A model generated the notes under the pieces. It searched no databases, had not been told where the DNA came from, and saw nothing but the letters and a program-made list of their open reading frames with translations. Below, piece after piece: positions 11,231-22,366 of a DNA stretch of 64,000 nt. Every line of letters starts with the position of its first letter. Position 1 is the first letter of the stretch. This DNA is from Adiantum capillus-veneris (taxonomy: Eukaryota; Streptophyta; Polypodiopsida; Polypodiales; Pteridaceae): NCBI GenBank assembly GCA_014529385.2, contig CM043969.1, positions 18,584,446-18,648,445 on the forward strand, in the 5' to 3' direction. The translations under genes were made by a program, and so were the position numbers.

Positions 11231-11580
11231 TAGTATTTGGAGGACAACCATTCATGAGACCATTGAAGATGGTCAAAGGCTAGGGCTATAATCATATATA
11301 CCTCAGGCACATGGAAACCACTACGCGAATAAACCTTAAAGACCATAGTTACAAAGATGTGAACCGAACCCCAATAGAGGAATTGGATTATGCTACATTA
11401 GTAGGATTTGAGCTTCCAGCCTGGTTGGGTGAACCAAAGGAACTATGGATATGTGGGGCATCCCATTGTGGAATCTTAAAGTGGGAAGAGTGTATTCTAG
11501 AAAGAGTTATTGAGGATAAGGAATACATTCTGGAACCTTTCCCAGAGGAGGACCTAGAACCCTTAGGATGGACATATATT
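11231..11580. other. Unassigned sequence with a short plus-strand open frame
   Basis: A 93-codon ATG frame (11311-11592) is rich in Glu, Trp and Pro (EELDYATLVGFELPAWLGEP, EDLEPLGWTYI). I do not recognise it. It overlaps the end of the transposase-like remnant on the other strand, so it may be spurious. Confidence 0.25.
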
Positions 11581-13480
11581 TTAACAACATGAGATGTGTG
11601 TGCTATTATTGAGGAACCGACCACGAAGTTCTGTGACAAGGATGGTTATTATGTGGGAATTGAGCATGGGACATCTCAGAATAGACGCTTCCCATTCTCT
11701 ACCTTCATCTCCGACATCACGACAATCCAACCCTTGTTCTCCATGCCCTTGCCATGGAAGCATGGAACCGACCTTTGCAGTGCTCTTGTGTGATTTTTGT
11801 CGGTTAGGTTTGTACCCTCGAGTGCAAAACGGACAAAGCATGAGAGAAGAAGCCCCTTGTTTGCAGCCAAGCAAACACTTCATAGTCTTCAAGTCCCCAC
11901 CTAAGTGCCACTCCACATTATAGCTACCAAAACCCTCAACCTCCAACTTCTGACCTGCAATTTGGGAGTGTATTACTTCTGTGATCCATTGGTCTCTTTG
12001 GGCACCTGAATAGCACCCAACCACCAAATGTCTTTCTCTGATTGTACGCTAAAAGACGGGGTGGGAGATGGCTCGACTGAATCCCTTCACTTGGTTTGCA
12101 AAAGGGCCTCATTCATTAGAATGACACTTAGCCTCTCTAACCTTCAACCTTTCACTATTTGACACTCATCGAGTTTCAACACAAAAGCGATCTTTGCTAC
12201 AAAATAAATAGTGCCAAGACCTTATACTTCAAAGTCTATGATAAGAACAAAACCAAAAGAAAAAAGTATAGTGTGTCACCTTCTGCAGGTAACTCGTAAA
12301 ATCTAAGCATGGCTTGTTGAAGTTTTTTAAGGTTCACAAAAATATTGTTCCACATTGTGTAAGGGAAGCCCTTCTCCGAAGGTCTTTTCCTCTTGCTTTT
12401 GTTGTGCACGAAGCATAAAGGGAAGTTGGCATTATGTCCTCAATGTGTAGGTATGTCCCAATGCAGGAGTCTTTGTTTGTGGACTTCTTTGCGAGGTTGA
12501 CCTTGTGCGGAACGGGAAATAGGCTTTCCACAATGCCATGCTCTTTGAGGGCATCCTTTAGGAGTTGGAAAATAACCTAATAGGCTTTGGTGCTGATTCC
12601 AGCCTCATCATAAGCTTATTGCACGTCATCATCACTAACCACATTTCTCAATTTAAGCATGAGGTCCTTGGTGACTGCATTTTCAATGTGCTTACCTCCA
12701 GGTGATTGTAAGATAGAAATCACATCCTGAGTATTGAGACAACTAGTGAGAAGGTTGACTCGATCATCTTGGCTTATTCCACCACATGCCTCTTGGATGA
12801 AGTTTCTAGCAACCAATAAAAATAAAGTTCAGAAAATAGTGTGAAATAAGAATGCTGCAAGTAAAGACCAAATCACCTTGTGGCTGTCACTCATTGTTTG
12901 CGTACTCCACCCAAATGTGCAAGAGTTTCAATGGATGAATACGTGTGTTTGCGTTCCCTTGCACCAAGGGGTGTTTTTTTCAAGTATGTGATGGTGTTGG
13001 CAAGCTTCATAATGTGAGATTCCTTTTCTTGCATTTGTTGTTGAAGAGCTTCAACTACCCTCTTTGAAGAGGCAACACTCTCTTGTAATGACGCCGTCTT
13101 GAGGTGAAGAGCTTGACATTCGTGCATCCACATATGCAAAGAAGCACCTGCACCCATACAAAATCTCTTGCAATATCCTAACAAGCCCGCTTCTCCCCTC
13201 CCAAGAAATTGAAGAAATGTCGAAAGTCTATTAAAGGATGGATGAAAGCGGCTTATAGGATCATAAGGGTACAAATGGCCGTCCACCCAAATGTCAACAT
13301 TGGTCTCACCAGCGACGCGACGTTCCTGTGATGACCTTTGATCACCCTCACACGTGGTCTTCGGTGCAAATGCCATGGGTAAACGAATATGTATGATTTT
13401 GGTGTACAGAGTACGTGGTGGTGGAAGCAAACAATTTGTGATGTCCGTGAGTACCATGGCAGCTGTTGCATGAGGAAGCA
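11581..13480 (-). pseudogene. Broken, once-spliced gene resembling a transposase
   Basis: Several minus-strand open segments read as one decayed gene: about 13480-12891, 12816-12616, 12531-12334 and 12027-11581. The first contains a coiled-coil-like stretch (LQESVASSKRVVEALQQQM, about 13090-13010). A GT-AG intron of about 71 bases (12806-12876) would join it in frame to NFIQEACGGISQDDRVNLL, with one in-frame TGA just before the junction. The second and third segments share a frame, broken by stops. The last holds EGFGSYNVEWHLGGDLKTM and a CX2C motif (LCPFC); this G-G-D-L-K plus zinc-ribbon pattern recalls a domain I have seen in DNA-transposon proteins, so the transposase label is an inference. 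Stops and frame changes make it non-functional. Confidence 0.4.
12806..12876 (-). other. Probable intron in the transposase-like remnant
   Basis: Read on the minus strand, the sequence has CACAAG followed by GTGATT as donor and a T-rich end TTGGTTGCTAG as acceptor, about 71 bases apart. Splicing keeps the reading frame of the two flanking open segments, which is the main support. Confidence 0.4.
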
Positions 13481-13496
13481 AAGGATGAAAAAATAG

Positions 13497-13640
13497 AGGG
13501 GGAGGGGGAGGGGGACTGAGGAAGATGGGAGGAGAGAAGGAGGGAGGGGGGGGGGGGGGGAGGGAGAGATTGGAGAGGAGGAGAAAGGTAGGGGCAGGGA
13601 GGGAGAGGAGAGGGAGAGAGGAGGGAGGAGGAGGAGAGAA
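13497..13640. repeat. G/A-rich low-complexity tract
   Basis: About 140 bases of GGGAGG-type purine sequence, including a run of more than ten G at about 13548-13560. Apparent minus-strand Pro/Ser/Leu-rich ORFs here are products of this composition. Confidence 0.9.
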
Positions 13641-14164
13641 CAAAGTATTTTTTACTTTTTGGGGGAAAAGATTTTTGAAAAATTGGACTTTCTAAGCTTG
13701 TGGGTTAAAAAATGGGTCAAAAAATGATTTTTGGATATGTATATATGTTGGGAGGGAGTTTTAAGTAAAATATAAGTAAAAATGATTTTTTTAAAAAAAG
13801 TCAAATTTTGACTCTTAGTGACCCACGTTTTTGCAGATGTACTCACACCCCTATACTTCCTTCACTTTAGGGTTTTTGGTGGGATGGTGAATGGCTCTAC
13901 TGCAGCTATGATGTCCTTAAGGACATGCCTCTTCTTTTTTGTTGGAGATTTGCTAGCATCCATTGATCTTGCATGCACTCCAAGTTCAAAGTTAGCGTCT
14001 TTCACAAAATGTGACTTTTACTTACCTTCTAGCTACCCAAATTATTTCATGCTTGAATCACGAGCTAATTAGGACATACACTTGCTTTCCACAAGAACAT
14101 AATTGCAATTTGGTGCTCATTTCATGCTGTGAGATATCATACGTGTATGATGTCTATGTGCCCA
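13641..14164. other. Unassigned AT-rich sequence left of copia-1
   Basis: No coding frame or RNA gene recognised. The junction with copia-1 near 14165 is abrupt: matching sequence in copia-2 continues leftward through gag, leader and LTR, so copia-1 lost its 5' third here. Confidence 0.5.
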
Positions 14165-15028
14165 GATGAGTCACTTTCCAAAAAAAACAGGACTAGGCAG
14201 CGTGCAGTTGAACAGGCTTTTATTGCTTCTCAAAGAAAGGGTTCTGCTGTGAGTGGCAAAACTTCTGTTCCTAATGCTTCTACTGGCATCAAATCTTCTG
14301 GAAATTCTGGTGATAAGGGCAAAAAGAAGATGTGTTGCCATTATTGTAAAGCTAATGATCACTTGATCAAGCAGTGTCCGAAGTTGAAGGCCAAAGAGGC
14401 TAAGAAGAAAGAGGGTGGTTCCAATGCAAATGCTGGCTCCACTACAAATGAATCCATTATTGAGTCTTCTATGAAAGGAGACTGTGATGTTGATGTTGAT
14501 GCAAAATGGGATTTTAGTGCAGAGTGCACTTACAATCCTACTATCCATGATGCATGCATGTTAGTTGCTGCAGATTCACATGTGTGGTATTTTGACAGTG
14601 GTGCTACAAAGCACATTACCTCACATTGTGAATTGTTCACCTCTCTCGAGTCTGTCGCCCATGGAAATTTAGTCACTTGTGCCAACAATGCCTCTTATCC
14701 GGTTCAGGGAGTTGGAAAGATTGTGCTTACTGCTACAAATGGCAATTCTTTCACACTTGTTGATGCACTTTATGTACCTAGGATCAAGAAGAATCTTTTG
14801 TCTGTATTTGCACTTGCTAGACTTGGACTTGTAGTCAAATTTGTGGATGACAGATGTATAGTTCATGATCTCAGTTTTGGTGATGAAATTGTTGCATTTG
14901 GGCTTTTGTGTCGTGGACTGTATAAGATCACTTTGTATGACAAGTGTGGACAAAATTTTGCAAATGCCGTTGCTGATTCAAGGGCTATTCAGATGCAAAA
15001 CTTTGGCATGCACGTTTTGGTCATCTGA
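14165..15028 (+). pseudogene. Copia-1 gag end, zinc knuckle, protease and start of integrase
   Basis: Reads gag C-terminus with a CCHC knuckle (CHYCKANDHLIKQCP, about 14338-14382), then a copia retropepsin with active site WYFDSGATKHITS (about 14585-14623). The frame then runs toward the pre-integrase zinc domain. A one-base deletion near 14990 (GGCTATTCAG where copia-2 has GGCTATTTCAG) shifts the frame just before element B interrupts it. Start and end are set by truncation and insertion, not by codons. Confidence 0.85.
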
Positions 15029-15816
15029 TGTTGGGGGTCCCATCGTTGTAATAGCTCCAATGACCAACAAAATTATCAATCCGGAGGGATGAGCTACCCG
15101 GCTAGGACATGGAAACACTCACACGATTAGTGAGATAATCATGGCAATGTGAATGGTTAACTCTATGAGGTGAGCTTCTCGGCCTATGAAGGAGCTCCAT
15201 ATCCACTTCTCTCCACCTCCAATCAACCCAATCACACACACTACAATTGGAAGATGCACACAACACTAATCCTAACATGCAACACACTAATGGCAAGTAC
15301 ACACACATAGATCTATCGAGCACCACACTCCAATCAAACCTACATGCACACACAAGCAAAAGAGGGCAATCATACAAGATTAGAGAGGGATTAACCACTA
15401 ATTAGTTAAGATCTAGTTAATCTAAGCATCATAGGCAATCATAAGAAGCATTAGAGAGGCATAGTGAAAGAGAATGAATCATTGATGAGTGTTAATCAAG
15501 TCTCATGAGCAAGGAGAAGCTCAAGGACTCCATAGCCACACACCTCAAGAGCTCTCACCAAAGAGGGCTCTCAACAAATGAGCTTGAGAACCCTAATTTC
15601 TTTTACACACTGCCTTATATACCTAGGGTAAAAATATGCAATGTCCGGGTGTCCAAGGCCTTTAGGGCTCCAACACTTACTAAATCTACAACCTAGGCAC
15701 AATAAATGACCTGTTCTTTACAGCTTGGAACTCCCATTGAGCCTATAACACATTAACAATATTACAATGGCTTGAAATAAATCGAGAATTTACAATACGT
15801 GACCATTTTGAGAAAA
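15029..15816 (-). repeat. 3' LTR of element B, first part
   Basis: Aligns with the right LTR from its TG start. It lacks the long (CA)n run and a segment of about 27 bases present in the right copy. It continues at 24769 after the insertion of element C. Read on the minus strand this is the 3' LTR. Confidence 0.9.
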
Positions 15817-16607
15817 TGTAACATTTAATGGCCTAATAACTTATGTATAGCGGAAATTAGCATGAACATAGTGGGCATTTCATTAGAATAGATTCCTAAT
15901 GAGAATTACAAGAGTGCTTGGGTGGAGAGAGCAACAAAAATCATAACACCTAGTTAGATAGCATCGACAATACTTTCAAAAGAGAGAGAAATTAAGCTAT
16001 TGACAACAGTTGAGGACCGGATTTGCATGGAGCCGGTCCCCCCTCCAAAAGGCTTTGTATTATGGTTTCTCCCATCAAGAGAGACAATGTACAATACAAT
16101 TCTTTGTGTTCCTTCAAGACTAGCTAGTGCAATGAAGATGGAAGCTTCATACACCAAGCAAAACACTTAATCAAACACAACTTGAATTATCCCCGTTCTC
16201 AGACCCAAGACCTCACACACCTTCGAAGATGGTGAGAGCTAGCAGGGTATGAGAGTAGATTGAGAGGAAGAAGGAGTATCTTACGAGAAAGATGTACATC
16301 TCCTCACATAATCACTCATATTAGCATAGCTTAGCTTAGTAATTAGCTTGGTAGAGGAGATGAGCATGCATTGAAGCTTGGCTCTTGGTTGGATTTGCAT
16401 CCACATGCCAAGAGAGTGTTGATGTAGGCTTCTATCTCACAAGCTTGGAGTAGGTGATGAGCTCTCCATTAAAGCTTGGGAGGAGATAGAGTATTCTTCC
16501 TTCACACATGGTCAAGTGTGAGTGTGTGTGTGTCAATGCCAAGCAAAAATCAGCCCCCTCTCTCTCTTGGGCGAGCCCTAGCTGCTAATTTGGTATGGCT
16601 TTTGCCT

Positions 16608-16937
16608 CATTGGACCTCCCCAAATCAAGCCAATAGGTATTAAGCAGCATAAGTGATAGCCTTGTGACATGTGTCCCCCTTTCCCCTTTTGTGAGAGCTT
16701 TAGGTAATTAAATAATTAAACTAAACTCTCATTGGACCCCTTTGTCTCCTGGCCAATAGAAATCAGGCAAGCCATGGGGCTTCTGAATGCTCATTGGACC
16801 CTTTGGGAGACTGCCCAATAGTCTTCTAGGAGACTTAATTCTCATTGGTTTCTTTTATTAAATGTTTTTAAATTAATTAAACTACATTTACTCTAGCTTA
16901 ATTCTCATTGGTCCACTTCAAGGGTCTTCCAATAGGA
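16608..16937. promoter_or_regulatory. Array of ATTGG...CCAAT pairs in the left LTR of element C
   Basis: CATTGG occurs at 16608, 16730, 16792, 16843 and 16906. Four of the five are followed 13-20 bases later by CCAATAG. CCAAT boxes in both orientations are NF-Y sites in general knowledge; a regulatory role here is inference. The right LTR carries the same array at 23939-24268. Confidence 0.45.
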
Positions 16938-17010
16938 ATTGGGCACACCTTGTGGGCATCTGGCCTAGGGAGCTGACATGTGTCCCTCATTCCCTTTGTG
17001 TAAAGGGAGC

Positions 17011-17013
<3 letters not shown>

Positions 17014-17065
<52 letters not shown>
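17014..17065. repeat. (GT)n microsatellite in the left LTR of element C
   Basis: About 52 bases of GT. The right LTR has about 41 bases at 24344-24384; this difference explains most of the LTR length difference. Confidence 0.95.
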
Positions 17066-17066
<1 letters not shown>

Positions 17067-17444
17067 CTTTCTCTCTCATCCCCTACCTTTGGGGCTCGCC
17101 CCCTCTCATGTAGGGATGTGCAAAGACTTTTAGGGCACACACAAAGCATCCAATTTTCCCTAGGGTTGACCTTTGGACACAACCTTTGAATTTTGAAACC
17201 TTAGCATTTTGGAAGTCTTAATGGGCTGAACCTTAGGGTCTTTTTAGCCCATTGTTGCACATGGCTCTTTTGCAGATGGCCCCCCCTTTGGATCCCTATT
17301 TTCCCTCCTTTGGATCCCTACTGTGGCCGGTCTGCTAGCTTAACCAATATTCTAGCTTTTTCTCCCTTTGCACTTCCCCACATTAAATGATCAATTTAAT
17401 ATGAGAAAATCATTTAGGAGAATTAGATATTGATTATTATGACA

Positions 17445-17457
17445 TTACCTCTCTCTT
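17445..17457 (-). other. Polypurine tract of element C
   Basis: Read on the minus strand, AAGAGAGAGGTAA abuts the TG of the 3' LTR, the expected plus-strand primer position. Confidence 0.6.
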
Positions 17458-17800
17458 GAAATCATAGTCGTCCTCGACTATGGTGTAGAGAAGATAAAGC
17501 ATATTCATGAGTCCTTTTCTTAGCGGGTAGAGGATCCCTATGTTACCCTACGACATCATTCCATAATGGATGACTAGTCCATTTGGCGCTTGAGAGCCTG
17601 AGGCTGCCGCAAGCATGTCTGCACATTAGTCCTATCAGTCTTCCATAGTAGAGTGACAAGCTCTACTTGGTGTTTGGGAGATGTCGTCTCCGCAAACTTG
17701 ATCTAAGCATGCATACTACTTCATTTTTGTGCACAAATAAAGAAAAAGAGAGTCTTATAAGACAAAAATTTTGTTCATTTTTAACATTTTGTACATTTGC
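17458..17800. other. 3' untranslated region of element C
   Basis: About 340 bases between the gag-pol stop and the polypurine tract. No coding frame or other feature recognised. Confidence 0.6.
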
Positions 17801-20800
17801 TTACTCTTGGGAAGCATTGTAAGCATTGACAAGGTTTAGGTTATCCTTTAATTGTATGCCTTGCATCCATCTAGCATCTTCGAAAGGATAATTCTTAAAC
17901 TTAATAAGATATCGTCGGATAGTCTTACCACCTCTTAATACCTTGTCTTCATGTCGGAGAATGGACTCGGGCTGCAGCACCTCCTCTTGGTCCTCGATCT
18001 CCGGTGGATCTTCAATAGTTGGTTCTTGAGGTGGCTCTCCTTTGTAAGGCTTTAATAGGCTCACATGAAAAGCATTGTGTATGAGCCAATGATTGGGCAA
18101 CTTAAGTTGATAGGCCATCTCATTGATTGGCCTAAGAATCTGGAAGGGACCATAGTACCTTTTTGCTAGTTTATCATAGTACTTTTGGTGGCCCGTAGGA
18201 TTCTTGCCCGTCGTGTGCCTTAATCGAGCCTTGGGAAACTTTAACAAGACCCAATCGTTTTCTTTAAAGGCTTGGGCTCTTCTGTGCTTGTCAGCAGTAG
18301 CCTTTTGCCTTTGCTGTGAGATAGAGATAGCATCCTTAATCTTTTGGAAAGATTCTTGTAGGTCTCGGCTATACTCATCTGCAGAAAAGACCTTCCCATG
18401 TACCTTAAGTAGCAAGGGACTTTTTGATCTTCCCTCAATTACCTCGAAAGGTGCTTTTCCTGTGGAAGTATGTACAGTGTTATTGTAAGCATACTCTACT
18501 AAGGGTAAGTACTTCTCCCATTGGGATCTTTGATCTACTTCCGTTACATAGGCTTTTAGTAGATCGAGAATGGTTAGGTTAGCTATTTCACTTTGGCCAT
18601 TAGTTTGTGGATGATAGGCCGAAGAGAAGTTTAGCCTTGTTCCTAAATTCTCAAAGAGACCCTTCCAGAAATTACTGGTCATTCTAGGATCTCTATCCGA
18701 CACTATGGACATTGGCAAGCCATGGTACTTGAAAATTTGTGAAATGAAGAGGGTTGCCATTTGATGGGCTTTGATAGTCTTTTTGACAGGTATAAAATGA
18801 GCTTGTTTACTGAACCTGTCTACTATCGTCCATATCCCCGTATTCCCATGGATAGACTTAGGCAATCCAAAGATAAAATCCATGGATATGCTCTCCCAAG
18901 GTGAATTAGGGATTGGCAAGGGTTGAAGCAATCCAGGTTGCTTCCCTCTATCAAATTTTGTCTTTTGACATACCACACATTTGCAAACATACTCTTGTAT
19001 GTTCACTTTCATGGTAGGCCAATAGAAATATGTTTCAATTCCCTTTAAGGTAGACTGAATCCCTCTATGCCCCGCATATGGGGGAGCATGAGATTCATAC
19101 ATTACTTTCTCACGTAGTGAGTTAGTAACGCATAGTCTATTGCCATAGAGAAGATAACCATCTTGTAAAGTAAATGGTTCTTCTTTCTTCCCTAATGCAA
19201 GGGCTGAAATCACATCTCTAAAATCGGAATCAATAGCATACTCATCTATCATTGAAGATAGATCATTGTGAGTTGCTATGGAAACCGCATTCACTCTCGG
19301 TCGTCTTGAGAGTGCATCGGCTACTTGATTATGCTTGCCAGCAATGTGAGCAATATGAAAATGAAATTGCGAAAGGAAATTTGCCCACCTCATTTGTTTG
19401 TCGGAGAGCTTGGTCTGCGTCATGAAGTACTTAAGACTTTGGTGATCCGTTCGCAGAATGAAAGGAGTCCCCAATAAATAGTGCTTCCATGAGTCTAAGG
19501 CATGTAGAACTGCAAGGAGTTCTTTTTCATATATGCCTAGAGCTTGCTCAACAGGGTCGAGCCTTCGACTCTCATAGCCTATGGCGTGCCCTTCTTGGAG
19601 CAAAACAACCGCAAGGCAATCACCACAAGCATCACATTGGACCTCAAATGGTTTTGAGAGATCCGGTAGTGTAAGCACAGGTTGAGAGATAAGCTTTTCT
19701 TTAAGCTTTTCGAAAGCATTGTTCTCCTTAGCAGACCATGTATACCTAACACTTTTCTTTGTTAGGTCATGTAATGGTCCCGCAATTTGTGAGAACTTTT
19801 CTATGAAGCGTCTATAGTATGCACACATACCTATAAAGCTTCTGAGTTCATGAAGATTCCTTGGTTTAGGCCATCCTTTTATTACCTCTAACTTGGATGG
19901 ATCCATTTGGATGCCATCTTGAGAGATAATGTGACCTAAATACTGAATGTCTTGCAAGAAAAATTCACTTTTCTTTCGATTAACATAAAGTTTATTCTCT
20001 CTTAAAACTTGAAATATTACCTGGAGGTGTTGCTTGTGTTCCTCCAATGAATTAGAGTAGATGATAATATCATCAAAGAACACTCCAGTGAAGGTTCGAT
20101 GAGGCCTGAACAGCTTCTCCATCAAGCGGTTGAATGTGGCTGGTGCATTGGTCAAGCCGAAAGGCATGACAATGTATTCGTAAAGACCAAATGTAGTACG
20201 AAATGCCGTCTTTACAATGTCTTGATCAACTATCCTTATTTGATGATAGCCACTTTTTAGGTCAATCCTACTGAAGTAGGTCGATCCTTGTAGCTTATCA
20301 AATAGGTCTTCTACCCGTGGAACGGGAAACCTATTCTTGATAGTGATCCTATTTAGTGCTCTATAGTCGACACACATACGATATGTGCCGTCTTTCTTTT
20401 GCACTAATAGCACAGGTGAGCAAAATGGAGATGAGCTAGGCCTAACCATGCCCTTCTCAACTAACTCATGCACTTGCCGCATAATCTCCTCTTGTTGAGC
20501 TTGAGAAACTCTATAAGGAGGTTTGTTAGGCGGTGAACTTCCTGGAAGAAGTTCAATTGCATGGTCATCATTACCTCGTTTAGGAGGTAGCTCACAAGGG
20601 ATGTCCTCAATAAAAACATCTTGAAACCCCTTGAGAAAATTGGATAACTCTAATTCCTTTTGGTTGCTTTTATTTTCTTTTGCTAAAGCATTAGGTTCAT
20701 TTTGAGAATCTTTAACAAAAATCATGTACACGGAAATAGAGCTCTTTATTGACTTGTTGAAAGCTGGTGTATGTACAATGGGGATGGTGTTACCCATCTC

Positions 20801-22360
20801 CTTAGCATCTATATACATGTATTTTTCCCTGAACTTAAAGGAGATTCTCCTTTCAGGAAATTTAACATCGGCAGCCAGGTGGTCAAACCATAGTGCCCCT
20901 AGGATTACATCCTCATGCTTGAGAGGAGAGATAAAGAAGTCCTCTTTGTCCACATAGCCTTGGACATGAAGCCTCAATTTCCCGATTAAGGGAGTGACTA
21001 AAGCTTCTTGCCCCTTGAAGGCACTGTCTGCGGGTAGGATATCTCCCATCTCGTAGGATTGTATACCTAGCTTGGTGGCTAACTCCATAGATATGAAATT
21101 GTGAGTAGAACCAGGGTCAAAGAGAATAAAAGCATCATGTTCTCTTACCTTTCCCCAAGCATGGCATAGAGGAGATCCTTTGTGGTGAGTTTGGTGAATC
21201 TCCTCCTCTTGGATTTCAACCAAAGAAGCTCTAGGAGGATCTTGGCGGTTGTTCTTTTGGGGACAAGCGCGGTACGCATGCCCTTGTTCGCCGCACTTGA
21301 AACACCGGTTATCCTTACGATAACGCTCAAGCTCTTCAGGAGAGAGTTTATTCTTTCCTTTGTAAACTCCCTTCTCTTTAGCTTTGTTGGAATTGCCCTT
21401 AGGAGACTTTTGGACATTGTCCTTCCCCTTAGGCTCATTGGAACCCTTGTTTTCCGGGGGCTTATTATTTCTTTTACCCCCCGTTTGGAAATTGATTCGA
21501 GAGGCCACCATAGTATGGTGTATTACCGCCGATATGGTACGTGGCCTTTGGGAGTTGACATACTCCGCCATTTCTTCGGTTAAGCCCGCACAAAATTGTT
21601 GCTTTTGCTCTCCAAAATCCAACTTTTTGAAGACAGTGGCTTTGAGTTGTAGGTCCCAAAACTTGTCTACATATTTGTAGATGGATTCATTGGGAGAGAG
21701 CTTTAAGCTTCGCCATTCGGTGAGTACTTTGTCTTTGGCATCGGTGGCCAAAAACTCCTTCATAATGGAAGCTCTTAAAGCCTTCCATGTTCGTGGAGCT
21801 TCACCGTTGGCTCGTAGGTTAGACCACCATTGTCTGGCGGACTTTTGAAAGTGCATAGCTACATGGCATAGCTTAGAGGACTCCGTGAAGCCCTCGTCTC
21901 CAAACGCCGCATCGAATTGCTGGATAAAGGCCAAAACTTTGTCCGTAGCACCGAAGGTGCCATCATAGGTAAGGAAAGAGATGCTCTTCCCTCCCTCTTT
22001 GAATTTCTTCAGCTTGGACGACCTCTTCCATGCGGCATAGGATTTCCTATGGCCTCTTCTTTTTGATGGTTCAAAAGTTGCACCATCACTTTCTTCAGAA
22101 GGTGAAGAATTTGAAGAAGGTGGAGAAGAAGGTGACCTCTTTCTCGCCTTTTTCTTGTCTTGATCTTTGTCGTCTTCACCATAGCTTTCATAAGAGGAAG
22201 AGGATGAAGAAGATGGAGAAGAGGGTGTCCTCTTTCTCGCCTTTTTCTTCTCTTGCTTTTTATCATCCCTCTTTGAATTGTGGTGAGGAGAAGAATACGA
22301 TAGTCTTCTCCGCTTTGGTGGCGATGGAGAGCGTTTAGCCCGCCGTCTTCGTGGAGCCAT
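17801..22360 (-). CDS. Gag-pol polyprotein of chromovirus C, intact
   Basis: A 1519-residue protein with ATG start. In order: a basic Ser/Arg/Lys-rich N-terminus (1-125); gag core (about 130-300, RQWWSNLRANGEAPRTW); CCHC knuckle CFKCGEQGHAYRACP near 352; retropepsin FDPGSTHNFIS near 413; RT about 613-850 with MPFGLTNAPATF and catalytic FFDDIIIYS near 763; RNase H about 907-1016 (FEVQCDACG to VADALSRRP); integrase with an HHCC domain about 1090-1130, then MDF near 1165, SDRD near 1221 and QSE near 1257 for the DDE triad; and a C-terminal chromodomain-like segment about 1465-1510 (RYLIKFKNYPFEDARW). The chromodomain marks the chromovirus branch, whose members can target chromatin on insertion. 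Gag and pol are one frame, as is common in chromoviruses. Confidence 0.95.
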   Translation of the reverse strand: MAPRRRRAKRSPSPPKRRRLSYSSPHHNSKRDDKKQEKKKARKRTPSSPSSSSSSSYESYGEDDKDQDKKKARKRSPSSPPSSNSSPSEESDGATFEPSKRRGHRKSYAAWKRSSKLKKFKEGGKSISFLTYDGTFGATDKVLAFIQQFDAAFGDEGFTESSKLCHVAMHFQKSARQWWSNLRANGEAPRTWKALRASIMKEFLATDAKDKVLTEWRSLKLSPNESIYKYVDKFWDLQLKATVFKKLDFGEQKQQFCAGLTEEMAEYVNSQRPRTISAVIHHTMVASRINFQTGGKRNNKPPENKGSNEPKGKDNVQKSPKGNSNKAKEKGVYKGKNKLSPEELERYRKDNRCFKCGEQGHAYRACPQKNNRQDPPRASLVEIQEEEIHQTHHKGSPLCHAWGKVREHDAFILFDPGSTHNFISMELATKLGIQSYEMGDILPADSAFKGQEALVTPLIGKLRLHVQGYVDKEDFFISPLKHEDVILGALWFDHLAADVKFPERRISFKFREKYMYIDAKEMGNTIPIVHTPAFNKSIKSSISVYMIFVKDSQNEPNALAKENKSNQKELELSNFLKGFQDVFIEDIPCELPPKRGNDDHAIELLPGSSPPNKPPYRVSQAQQEEIMRQVHELVEKGMVRPSSSPFCSPVLLVQKKDGTYRMCVDYRALNRITIKNRFPVPRVEDLFDKLQGSTYFSRIDLKSGYHQIRIVDQDIVKTAFRTTFGLYEYIVMPFGLTNAPATFNRLMEKLFRPHRTFTGVFFDDIIIYSNSLEEHKQHLQVIFQVLRENKLYVNRKKSEFFLQDIQYLGHIISQDGIQMDPSKLEVIKGWPKPRNLHELRSFIGMCAYYRRFIEKFSQIAGPLHDLTKKSVRYTWSAKENNAFEKLKEKLISQPVLTLPDLSKPFEVQCDACGDCLAVVLLQEGHAIGYESRRLDPVEQALGIYEKELLAVLHALDSWKHYLLGTPFILRTDHQSLKYFMTQTKLSDKQMRWANFLSQFHFHIAHIAGKHNQVADALSRRPRVNAVSIATHNDLSSMIDEYAIDSDFRDVISALALGKKEEPFTLQDGYLLYGNRLCVTNSLREKVMYESHAPPYAGHRGIQSTLKGIETYFYWPTMKVNIQEYVCKCVVCQKTKFDRGKQPGLLQPLPIPNSPWESISMDFIFGLPKSIHGNTGIWTIVDRFSKQAHFIPVKKTIKAHQMATLFISQIFKYHGLPMSIVSDRDPRMTSNFWKGLFENLGTRLNFSSAYHPQTNGQSEIANLTILDLLKAYVTEVDQRSQWEKYLPLVEYAYNNTVHTSTGKAPFEVIEGRSKSPLLLKVHGKVFSADEYSRDLQESFQKIKDAISISQQRQKATADKHRRAQAFKENDWVLLKFPKARLRHTTGKNPTGHQKYYDKLAKRYYGPFQILRPINEMAYQLKLPNHWLIHNAFHVSLLKPYKGEPPQEPTIEDPPEIEDQEEVLQPESILRHEDKVLRGGKTIRRYLIKFKNYPFEDARWMQGIQLKDNLNLVNAYNASQE

Positions 22361-22366
22361 CTCTGC

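Larger units (their letters stand above)
15817..17444 (-). repeat. 3' LTR of element C
   Basis: 1628 bases, the left copy. It ends ...TTATTATGACA and is preceded on the minus strand by the purine run AAGAGAGAGGTAA. It contains a (GT)n microsatellite and an array of paired ATTGG/CCAAT motifs, both shared with the other copy. Confidence 0.95.

Noticed and set aside
13490-13643. Pro/Ser/Leu-rich N-terminus extending the minus-strand frame
   Set aside because: Encoded by the G/A-rich low-complexity tract. The credible coding part starts inside, near 13480.
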